A DNA stretch of 14,218 bases. Origin: Saprospiraceae bacterium (GTDB lineage Bacteria; Bacteroidota; Bacteroidia; Chitinophagales; Saprospiraceae). The stretch covers positions 1-14,218 of the forward strand of contig JABDJE010000314.1 of assembly GCA_013002625.1 (NCBI GenBank). Direction: 5' to 3'. This document shows, piece after piece, positions 7,018 to 13,914 of the stretch. Numbering within the stretch: the stretch's first letter is position 1; every line of letters starts with the position of its first letter. The position numbers were made by a program, and so were the translations under genes. The notes beneath the pieces were generated by a model. That model searched no databases and had not been told where the DNA came from. It saw nothing but the letters and a program-made list of their open reading frames with translations.

Positions 7018-8589
7018 GTGATTAAACGAAATGGTAAAATAAGAGTTTGGGAACCCCTCATGGTAGGCATTGCAGCTGCCATTGGACTGCTTGCAGGATA
7101 TAATATTCAATTTGATCATGCTGATTATAGCCTCTTGCAGTATAATAAAGCCTTTGAATCCCCACGTTCGCTACAAAAAGACGGCAAGATCGAAGAGATT
7201 CTGAGATTTATTGAGACCAACTATGTGGATAGTTTGGACAATGATATCGTAGCCATAGACGCCATCAGACATATCCTCAAACAACTAGATCCGCATTCCG
7301 ATTATATAACGCCAGAGGAGTTACAAGGGCATAATGAAAGAATGGATGGAGCTTACAGAGGGATTGGAATTGAGACAATCAAAATGCTGGATACATTTTA
7401 CATTACACAGATAGTTGAAGGTGGACCTTCTGATGCCGCAGGTTTAAAGCTGGGAGATGCCATACTTTCAGTAGATGGTGTACAAGTGTCAGGTAATGAG
7501 ACGCCTTTTCATTCAGTGCGTGAAATGTTGAAGGAAGAATCCAAGGACAGTCTTGAATTAGAGATTTCCTCCATTGGGTCCAGATTTTTAACAAAAGAGA
7601 TAGTTCAAATTGAAAATATTGAAATTGCTTCCGCTAATGAGTCGTATTTGATCAGCGATGATCTCTTGTATCTAAGATTGGAAAGATTCAGTGGCAATAC
7701 TTATGAACAATTTATTGAATCTCTTGATGCTGTTGCTGCAGATCAGAAAAAGATGCATTTGATCTTGGATTTGCGTGATAATCCAGGCGGTTATTTACCA
7801 GAAGCCATTAAAATATTGTCACAGCTGTTTCAAGAAAAAGACAAGCTGCTCACCTATACGGAAGGGCTGAATAGAAAGAAGGCAGAATATAGAACAACCG
7901 GTAAATCATTTTATAACATTGGCAAAATTGCGGTTTTAATAAATGGCAATTCTGCTTCTGGCAGTGAAATTCTTGCAGGAGCAATCCAGGATTGGGACAG
8001 AGGAATTATCATAGGGGAAGAAAGTTTTGGCAAAGGCCTGGTTCAGGAGATATTTCCTCTTCGAAATGGTGGTGCACTAAGATTGACTGTGGCAAAATAT
8101 TATACACCGACAGGACGCCTTATTCAGAAATCCTACAGAAGTATCAATAAGGATTTTGTGGCTGACAGTATTGAATTTGAGACTAGGTTGTTGAATAGAA
8201 CCGTGGAATCGGGCAATGGGATTATTCCGGATGTCTTAATTGCTTCGGATGATCACAATATTTGTGACAGTCATTTGAGTTACGCAGATTTTTTTATAAT
8301 TCGAACCATGCGTAATAATGGTTCTGTTGAATTGACAGAAAATGACTTCAGTGTCGAGGCCTATACTTCTTTTCTGTCTGAGCTCCATGAGACCGAAGAA
8401 GACATTAGTCTGGATCAATGTAAGCAAGAGTACGCCAGTGATTTTATATATAATCGCTATATCCGATTAATGGAAGGCGGCACGGCCTACCTTAAAGCAA
8501 TGAACTCGGGCGATCCTTATATAAAGGCTTCGTTGAACTTTATTGAGGACAAACAGACAACTCTGGCGCTGTTATCTAAGGAAAATTAA
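7018..8589 (+). CDS. S41-family carboxy-terminal processing protease (CtpA/Prc-like)
   Basis: A 523-residue C-terminal processing peptidase of family S41. An N-terminal membrane anchor (about 13-29, MVGIAAAIGLLAGY) places the enzyme in the periplasm. Then come a helical segment with LDPHSDYITPEE (90-101) and a PDZ domain at about 112-196, containing RGIGIE and GPSDAAGLKLGD. The peptidase domain follows, with LILDLRDNPGGYL (248-260). The catalytic Ser is S314 in NSASGSEI and the Lys is K339 in SFGKGLVQ; the 25-residue spacing equals that in E. coli Prc. A C-terminal extension of about 120 residues after GIIPDV is of the kind seen in Bacteroidota members. The GTG start is accepted because MIKRNGKIRVWEP leads straight into the anchor, as in homologues. 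Likely roles are removal of C-terminal tails and envelope quality control. Its last 18 bases overlap the convergent Sua5-family gene. Confidence 0.94.
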   Translation: MIKRNGKIRVWEPLMVGIAAAIGLLAGYNIQFDHADYSLLQYNKAFESPRSLQKDGKIEEILRFIETNYVDSLDNDIVAIDAIRHILKQLDPHSDYITPEELQGHNERMDGAYRGIGIETIKMLDTFYITQIVEGGPSDAAGLKLGDAILSVDGVQVSGNETPFHSVREMLKEESKDSLELEISSIGSRFLTKEIVQIENIEIASANESYLISDDLLYLRLERFSGNTYEQFIESLDAVAADQKKMHLILDLRDNPGGYLPEAIKILSQLFQEKDKLLTYTEGLNRKKAEYRTTGKSFYNIGKIAVLINGNSASGSEILAGAIQDWDRGIIIGEESFGKGLVQEIFPLRNGGALRLTVAKYYTPTGRLIQKSYRSINKDFVADSIEFETRLLNRTVESGNGIIPDVLIASDDHNICDSHLSYADFFIIRTMRNNGSVELTENDFSVEAYTSFLSELHETEEDISLDQCKQEYASDFIYNRYIRLMEGGTAYLKAMNSGDPYIKASLNFIEDKQTTLALLSKEN

Positions 8590-9141
8590 TTCACCGTCTT
8601 CATTGTAGCTGATCAATAAGGACGGTATTTGACGGTCTTTCACAAACCTGCCGGACCAAAATACATAATCAGCGGCATCTCGAATATCATGATTGATGTC
8701 CTCAAATGTAGGCGGATATTTACTTTTATTAATATGGGCGCCAGTAGCTAAAATGGGTTTACCCAGTTGCTCTATCAAATCTTTCAAATAAGGATCCTGT
8801 GTAATTCTGATCGCTACCTGACCATTTTTATTCCTGAGGTGTGCGATATTGTTTTTGGTATTATCATACAGTACCGTGAGCGGTCGTTCATAAAAGGCAA
8901 GCAACGTTTCGATCCTTGGATGGATACTAACTATATAGCGCTTTAATTGTTCTACACTGTGGACAAGTAGAGATAATTGTTTGTGCTCAAGGCCTCCTTT
9001 AATTTGGATGAGTTTGTTAACGGCGTGCTCATTGAATGCATTGCAACACAAATTCCATATTGTGTCGGTCGGACAAAGTATTACTTTACCTGTAGTGAGG
9101 AGTTGACCAACGGTTTCTAAATCGTCTTGTTCACGCAGCAT
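8572..9141 (-). CDS. Divergent YrdC/Sua5/YciO-family protein lacking most signature residues
   Basis: A 189-residue single YrdC-fold protein. The family is recognised from CPTDTIW at 23-29, the following helix with AVNKLIQIKG (40-49), SLLVHSVEQLKRYI, the strand-turn RPLTVLYDN (86-94), VAIRI (109-113) and GKPILATGAHI (127-137). True threonylcarbamoyl-AMP synthases (TsaC/Sua5, tRNA t6A synthesis) share a KxR...SxN tetrad. Here the first pair reads K48-G-G50 and the second G134-A-H136, so three of the four are replaced; the Gly after Tyr/Trp in PTDTxYG is also Asn30. It is therefore closer to a YciO-like or repurposed paralogue than to a normal TsaC, and t6A synthesis would need another copy elsewhere in the genome (inference). 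The frame is intact, arguing against a dead gene. It overlaps the convergent S41 gene by 18 bp and is divergent from the PKD-protein gene. Confidence 0.82.
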   Translation of the reverse strand: MLREQDDLETVGQLLTTGKVILCPTDTIWNLCCNAFNEHAVNKLIQIKGGLEHKQLSLLVHSVEQLKRYIVSIHPRIETLLAFYERPLTVLYDNTKNNIAHLRNKNGQVAIRITQDPYLKDLIEQLGKPILATGAHINKSKYPPTFEDINHDIRDAADYVFWSGRFVKDRQIPSLLISYNEDGELIFLR

Positions 9142-9144
9142 ATA

Positions 9145-9158
9145 ACAATCCTGATTGT
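9145..9158. repeat. Inverted repeat just upstream of the Sua5-family gene
   Basis: ACAATC and GATTGT form a perfect 6-bp dyad around a two-base centre, only three bases upstream of the minus-strand start codon at 9141. The centre is too short for an RNA hairpin, so a protein-binding operator for the divergent region is the more natural reading, if it has a function at all. Confidence 0.35.
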
Positions 9159-9219
9159 CTTGCGTTACACTATGTGCAATACAAGGTAATTGGATATTAC
9201 AACGATATATATGTAACTT

Positions 9220-9227
9220 TAATTTTG
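9220..9227 (+). promoter_or_regulatory. -7 promoter box of the PKD/type IX secreted protein gene
   Basis: TAATTTTG is a perfect match to TAnnTTTG and lies 15 bases before the GTG at 9243. It sits inside the upstream part of the open frame, which supports the downstream start. No TTG is found at 17-23 bases; the nearest (9190-9192) gives a 27-base spacer. Confidence 0.45.
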
Positions 9228-9242
9228 TCTAAAGTAAAATTT

Positions 9243-11543
9243 GTGATTAAGGAAAATTTGAGATTATTACAGTTTGGTATTTTGTGTCTGTTTCTTGTTC
9301 TGTTTACACATGAAACGAAGGCCGCACATATCGTTGGTGGTGACGTGACTTATGATTTTGTGCGTTTCAATGGCGACTCTACAGAAGTTACATTCAGAAT
9401 AGTTTTTACACTATACAGAGATGAATTCAGCGGAGGAGCGAATTTTGATACCGATGCCAGATTTGGAATATTTCAGGAAGTCACACCGGGTAATTGGAGA
9501 TTATACAGTGAAGTGAGAGGTGTTGACCCTGGAGGTATTTCAAGCATTCCGGATCCTGACTTGCCGTGTATTGAACCACCGTCGACAATTGGTGTCCAGA
9601 GAGGTTCATATGTTTTTGAAATAACATTAGAAGTGACTGATCGCAATTATATGGTGGCCTACCAACGGTGTTGCCGTAACAATACGATTGCAAATATTCT
9701 TGAGCCTGGTGAAACAGGTGCCGTCTTTGATGTAATTATTACACCAAAGGCCCAAGCTGAAGGTAACTCATCACCGAAATTTAATTCATTTCCTCCGATT
9801 TTCTTATGCAGTGGTTTACAGTTTGAATTCGATCATTCAGCTCAGGATTTAGAAGGAGACGTGTTAAGATACACATTTTGCGCACCCTTTGAATCGGGTG
9901 GGACCGTAGATGCTCAGACGGGTACACTCGGTTGTTGTGATTGTGTGCGTCCTTTGCCTGGCCAGTGTGGTCCACCGTTTGACAATGTGATTTACCGGCC
10001 GCCATATACTAAAAATGCGCCTTTGGCAGGTAACCCTGTCGTGTCAATCGATAATAATTCTGGATTGATAAGCGGCACACCGGAGATCAATGGTCAATAT
10101 GTAGTGGGCGTTTGTGTTGAGGAGTTCAGAGATGGCGTCATCATCAGTAAGATCAGAAGGGATTTCCAGTTTAATGTATTAACCTGCACCCCAAACTTAC
10201 GTGCTTTGCTTGAAGCAGATGATGTGCAGACTGGTCCTAATGATACAGAAGTATACCTCATTAAATCATGTGGAGACACCACGGTTCGTGTGATTAACAG
10301 AAGCACTGGAACAGATATCGAAACCTATTCCTGGTCATTTTTAGAAGAGAATGGCGATGTGCTTTTTGAGTCTTTTGGAGGCGCAGAAAACAGAGATGTG
10401 GATGTTACTTTTCCAGGCTTGGGGTCTTTTTCCGGTACCATGATTCTCAACGAAAACAGTGAATGTGCCGATACGGCCTTCTTTTCCGTTTCATTATTTC
10501 CATCAATCGATGGAGAATATGAATTTGCGTATGATACATGTGTGGCTGGCCCTGTTGATTTTACAGACCTTACGGTTACCGGCGCAGATCAGGTGATCGG
10601 ATGGGACTGGGACTTTGGAGATGGCAACAACGCCAGTAGTCAAAATCCAAACCACATCTATCAGGAGCCGGGAACCAAACGCGTAGTATTAATTGCTGAA
10701 GATAATAATGAATGCAAAGACACGGTGGTGAAAGATATTGTCTATTTACCTGTGCCTCAATTAATTGTAGTTGAACCAACGACCTTTGTGGGCTGCCTTC
10801 CTGCTGAAATATTCTTTAATAATTTATCGACACCTATTGACTCAACCTATGAGATTCTTTGGGATTTCGGGGATGGAAACACCTCAGGCGATATCAGCCC
10901 AACTCATAATTTTCTTGAGACCGGGAATTATTCTGTCTCTGTTGACATTACTTCTCCGATCGGGTGCACGGTATCACGCTCATTTCCTGACTGGATAAGG
11001 GTATTGGATGCGCCGGTAGCGGATTTCACCTTCAGCCCTCAAGAGCCAACTATACTAAATAGAGAAGTCAGTTTCTTTGATAATTCAACCAATGCTGGGG
11101 CCTACCAGTGGAATTTTGGTGGGGTAGGAAATTCGTTTTTGCAAAATCCTACTTTCTTTTTTCCGGATTCCGGGCTATATGAAGTCCTGTTGACCACATT
11201 TCACCCAATTACAAATTGTCCAGATACTATTTCCAAAAGAATTGATGTCAGGCCTTTTGCTACGCTTTTCCTCCCGAATGCATTTACGCCAGATAACAAC
11301 GGTACCAACGATGAATTTCTTGGCAATGGCTACTATGATGGAATAAGTGACTATACTATGGAAATATGGAATAGATGGGGTGAAAAAATATTTGAAACAG
11401 ACGATCCTACGGAAGGGTGGAACGGTCAATATAATAACAGCGGACAAGCTTTACCTCAAGGGGTATATATTTATCATATCATGTATTCAGGACCTAGAGG
11501 AGAAAGAGAAATAAAAAAAGGTCAAGTTACCTTGTTGAGATAG
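9243..11543 (+). CDS. Secreted PKD-domain protein with gliding/type IX (type B) C-terminal sorting domain
   Basis: A secreted protein of 766 residues. The frame is open from ATG 9174, but GTG 9243 is preferred: it opens a clean signal peptide (IKENLRLLQFGILCLFLVLF, cleavage near TKAAH, residue 27-28), and a -7 promoter box lies between the two starts. The mature N-terminus AHIVGGDVTYDF begins a cysteine-rich module (to about residue 315) with AYQRCCRNN at 140-147 and CCDC at 231-234, typical of large Bacteroidota surface proteins. A degenerate Ig/PKD-like segment follows, then two clear PKD domains with WDWDFGDG (about 447-502) and WDFGDG (about 507-589), and a third weaker one with WNFGG (590-670). 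The last 93 residues, from LFLPNAFTPDNNGTNDEF to VTLLR, form the CHU_C/TIGR04131-type sorting domain that directs export by the type IX system. It likely acts as an adhesin or surface structural protein; the ligand is unknown. Confidence 0.92.
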   Translation: MIKENLRLLQFGILCLFLVLFTHETKAAHIVGGDVTYDFVRFNGDSTEVTFRIVFTLYRDEFSGGANFDTDARFGIFQEVTPGNWRLYSEVRGVDPGGISSIPDPDLPCIEPPSTIGVQRGSYVFEITLEVTDRNYMVAYQRCCRNNTIANILEPGETGAVFDVIITPKAQAEGNSSPKFNSFPPIFLCSGLQFEFDHSAQDLEGDVLRYTFCAPFESGGTVDAQTGTLGCCDCVRPLPGQCGPPFDNVIYRPPYTKNAPLAGNPVVSIDNNSGLISGTPEINGQYVVGVCVEEFRDGVIISKIRRDFQFNVLTCTPNLRALLEADDVQTGPNDTEVYLIKSCGDTTVRVINRSTGTDIETYSWSFLEENGDVLFESFGGAENRDVDVTFPGLGSFSGTMILNENSECADTAFFSVSLFPSIDGEYEFAYDTCVAGPVDFTDLTVTGADQVIGWDWDFGDGNNASSQNPNHIYQEPGTKRVVLIAEDNNECKDTVVKDIVYLPVPQLIVVEPTTFVGCLPAEIFFNNLSTPIDSTYEILWDFGDGNTSGDISPTHNFLETGNYSVSVDITSPIGCTVSRSFPDWIRVLDAPVADFTFSPQEPTILNREVSFFDNSTNAGAYQWNFGGVGNSFLQNPTFFFPDSGLYEVLLTTFHPITNCPDTISKRIDVRPFATLFLPNAFTPDNNGTNDEFLGNGYYDGISDYTMEIWNRWGEKIFETDDPTEGWNGQYNNSGQALPQGVYIYHIMYSGPRGEREIKKGQVTLLR

Positions 11544-11565
11544 TGTTTTATAATTGATTTTATTA

Positions 11566-11573
11566 TATCTTTG
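11566..11573 (+). promoter_or_regulatory. -7 promoter box of rplS
   Basis: TATCTTTG matches TAnnTTTG perfectly and is followed by GCGCTCC, a context common at phylum promoters. It lies 28 bases before the rplS ATG and 22 bases after the PKD-protein stop, so L19 has its own promoter. A -33 TTG at the normal distance is not seen. Confidence 0.5.
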
Positions 11574-11601
11574 CGCTCCGAATTTAAAAGGAAAGATTAA
11601 A

Positions 11602-11958
11602 ATGGACTTAATAAATTACGTTCACGAACAAGTTACAGAGAAAAGCAAATTTCCAGATTTCAGACCTGGTGACAATATTGCTGTAAGCATAAGAATTAAA
11701 GAGGGTGCTAAAGAAAGAGTACAAACCTTCAAAGGCAATGTCCTACAAATTAATGGAGAGGGATCCACAAAGACCTTCACTGTTAGAAAAATGTCAAGTG
11801 GTGTAGGCGTTGAAAGAATCTTTCCTTTTTCTTCTCCAGGTATCGACAAGATCGAAGTGCTTAAACGCGGTAAAGTTAGACGTGCTAAACTTTTCTACTT
11901 AAGAGAATTGGTTGGTAAGAAAGCCAAGATCAAAGAGAGAAAGTTTATCAAGAAATAA
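11602..11958 (+). CDS. rplS: 50S ribosomal protein L19
   Basis: A 118-residue ribosomal protein L19, a component of the large subunit at the interface with the 30S particle. The sequence contains the family signature almost unbroken: FRPGDNIAVSIRIKEG (20-35), RVQTFKGNVL, the TFTVRKMSSGVGVERIFPF block (58-76), SPGIDKIEV and the basic tail GKVRRAKLFYLRELVGKKA. The frame can be extended 16 codons upstream to a TTG, but ATG at 11602 gives the normal L19 length and N-terminus (MDLINYVHEQ), and the extension would run back over the promoter box. AAAAGGAAAG at 11586-11595 is one of the few plausible Shine-Dalgarno sequences in the window. It stands alone here, without the rpsP-rimM-trmD genes that accompany it in many bacteria, and ends four bases from the convergent SDR gene. 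Confidence 0.97.
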   Translation: MDLINYVHEQVTEKSKFPDFRPGDNIAVSIRIKEGAKERVQTFKGNVLQINGEGSTKTFTVRKMSSGVGVERIFPFSSPGIDKIEVLKRGKVRRAKLFYLRELVGKKAKIKERKFIKK

Positions 11959-11962
11959 GCAA

Positions 11963-12829
11963 CTACACCGGTCTATAGGTGTTGGAGTCTGCTTTATTCA
12001 GATTATTCCAAATAAGTCTGTCTACAAATCTATCTGGTAGCCAATTTGCCAGTAATTTCAAACCAAAGCTATTGGTGTGAACGATATATCTGGTCTTAGG
12101 CCGCTTGAGATTTAATATTTTAAGAATTCTATTCGTTACGCGTTCTACCGGCAGCGCATGCTTTTCTGAATGTTCAAGTATTTTATCAGCTTTATTGGCA
12201 ATGTTCGCATACACTGTCTGCTTGAATGGTTCAAATTTTCCCATTGTCTTTGACCAGATCCTTGTTTTGATTGGCCCGGGTTGTATTGAAATACAATCGA
12301 TATCATAAATCATTAATTCCCTTCTGTAAATATCAATCATACATTCCAAAGCATGTTTGGAAATACAATAGGCTCCGTTGAAGGGTGCAGCAAAAATGCC
12401 TGATACCGAGCTGATGAATATGATTTTGGCTTTATTCTGGATTTCGTTTTTAGGCATTCTTTTCAGTATGCTGTTGGTAATATAACGCACGGCAATAAGG
12501 TTGACTTGTATTTGATTTTGAAAGTCCTCATCATCAATAAACTCAAGTGGTCCTGGTACGGCAATGCCTGCATTATTGATGAGGTATCTGATCGATCGGC
12601 CTTTCAGCAGCTGATCCAACTCTTCCATGGCCTTATCGATCGCTTTGTAATCGGTTACATCAAAAACAAGGCAATGAAAATCAGACCCCATTTCCTTTAA
12701 TAGACGTGCCTTGTCTTCCTCGGAGCGAACGGAACCAACAACTGAATAATCATTCTTTATCAAAGTCTTACAAGTGTGATAACCAATCCCACTGGAAACG
12801 CCTGTTATAAATACTATATCCTTAGTCAT
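11963..12829 (-). CDS. Short-chain dehydrogenase/reductase (classical SDR)
   Basis: A 288-residue NAD(P)-dependent oxidoreductase of the classical SDR family, resembling the retinol/hydroxysteroid dehydrogenase-like group. The Rossmann nucleotide-binding motif is TGVSSGIG at 9-16, the structural NNAG motif is at 85-88, and the catalytic set is N110, S141, Y154 and K158 (YCISK), with the standard 13-residue Ser-Tyr spacing. The PGPIKT motif follows at 184-189. An Arg (R35) after the second strand hints at NADPH preference. A C-terminal extension of about 80 residues beyond the core, with LKLLANWLPDRFVDRLIW, is amphipathic and may contact membrane, as in lipid-active relatives (inference). It is divergent from the AlkB-type gene with 56 bp between start codons, so oxidation of a hydroxylated lipid product is conceivable. 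The actual substrate is unknown. Confidence 0.92.
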   Translation of the reverse strand: MTKDIVFITGVSSGIGYHTCKTLIKNDYSVVGSVRSEEDKARLLKEMGSDFHCLVFDVTDYKAIDKAMEELDQLLKGRSIRYLINNAGIAVPGPLEFIDDEDFQNQIQVNLIAVRYITNSILKRMPKNEIQNKAKIIFISSVSGIFAAPFNGAYCISKHALECMIDIYRRELMIYDIDCISIQPGPIKTRIWSKTMGKFEPFKQTVYANIANKADKILEHSEKHALPVERVTNRILKILNLKRPKTRYIVHTNSFGLKLLANWLPDRFVDRLIWNNLNKADSNTYRPV

Positions 12830-12885
12830 TCAATTTATTTACAATTAAATATGCAAATTTGTAAGGGATTATTTAATATTAAATT

Positions 12886-13914
12886 ATGATCAGGGATCTA
12901 AAGTATCTGGCAGCCTTCATTGTTCCTCTCACAGCCTTTATCTCCTTATATCTGCGTGGCCCGTTCGCATTTTCAACGCTGATATTTGTTTTTGTATGTG
13001 TGCCGCTGCTTGAGCCTATTCTGCCAAAGAGCGCATCAAACCTCAATGCAGATGAAGCAAATGCAAAATCTAAGAACATATTTTTTGAACTCCTGCTTTA
13101 TTTAAATATTCCAATTGTATTTGGGTTGTTATTCTACTTTCTGTCAATAGTAAGTTGCTCCGAATTTACCACTGCCGAATTTGTGGGTATGTTTACAGCT
13201 GTCGGTTTGACGATGAGCAGCGCCGGAATAAATGTGGCGCATGAATTGGGACACAGACCAGAGCGATTTCATAAGTGGATGTCCAAATTATTATTAATGC
13301 CTTCACAATATTGTCATTTTATTATTGAGCATAATCTAGGGCACCATAAAAATGTAGCCACACCTGAAGATCCGGCGACTGCCAAGAAGGGCGAGATTTT
13401 GTACTTTTTCTGGTTGAGGTCCATTGTATTCACCTATGTAAATGCCTGGAAGCTTGAAATGCGACGGCTGAAACAAATCGGACAATCACATAATATTTTT
13501 ATCAACCAGATGGTTCAATTCTTGGTATTGCAAGTAGGATTTTCGATTATCATAGCTTGGTATTTTTCAATGAGCACCATGATAATCTATTTGGCAGTAG
13601 CCATGTTTTCAGTAGTAATGTTGGAGACGATTAACTATATAGAGCATTACGGATTACAAAGAAAGAAAATGGATAATGGAAGATATGAGCGTGTTCAGCC
13701 TTATCATTCGTGGAATTCAAACCATGAGTTGGGAAGGATTCTATTGTATGAACTCACACGCCATTCTGATCATCACTTTTTGGCAAATAAAAAATACCAA
13801 CTTTTAGACCACCATTCGAATGCAAAGCAGCTTCCTGTAGGCTATCCAAGCTCGATGTTGCTGTCAATGGTACCACCACTATGGTTTTATATTATGAATA
13901 AAAGGTTGGCTTAA
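12886..13914 (+). CDS. AlkB-type integral membrane di-iron alkane/alkyl monooxygenase
   Basis: A 342-residue membrane di-iron hydroxylase of the AlkB branch of the fatty-acid desaturase superfamily. All histidine boxes are present: HELGHR at 119-124, EHNLGHH at 148-154, the AlkB-diagnostic NYIEHYG (250-256), and TRHSDHH at 291-297 preceded by NSNH (277-280). Hydrophobic segments are visible near 8-45, 69-90, 98-117 and 212-250. The C-terminal LPVGYPSSMLLSMVPPLWF is also characteristic. The enzyme would hydroxylate the terminal carbon of an alkyl chain using O2 and electrons from rubredoxin or ferredoxin; no electron-transfer partner is encoded here. It is shorter than the roughly 400-residue Pseudomonas enzymes, mostly through a compact N-terminus. 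The substrate could be an alkane or an alkyl group of an endogenous lipid. The stop overlaps the next gene's start by one base, indicating co-translation. Confidence 0.92.
   Translation: MIRDLKYLAAFIVPLTAFISLYLRGPFAFSTLIFVFVCVPLLEPILPKSASNLNADEANAKSKNIFFELLLYLNIPIVFGLLFYFLSIVSCSEFTTAEFVGMFTAVGLTMSSAGINVAHELGHRPERFHKWMSKLLLMPSQYCHFIIEHNLGHHKNVATPEDPATAKKGEILYFFWLRSIVFTYVNAWKLEMRRLKQIGQSHNIFINQMVQFLVLQVGFSIIIAWYFSMSTMIIYLAVAMFSVVMLETINYIEHYGLQRKKMDNGRYERVQPYHSWNSNHELGRILLYELTRHSDHHFLANKKYQLLDHHSNAKQLPVGYPSSMLLSMVPPLWFYIMNKRLA

Noticed and set aside
11965..11982. ACACC/GGTGT hairpin at the rplS/SDR junction as a terminator
   Set aside because: Five-base stem with an eight-base loop, no T tract, and it lies inside the SDR coding end.
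12854..12861. Self-complementary CAAATTTG between the SDR and AlkB-type genes as a two-way -7 box
   Set aside because: It misses the required TA in both directions, and no -33 TTG is found at a suitable distance on either strand.
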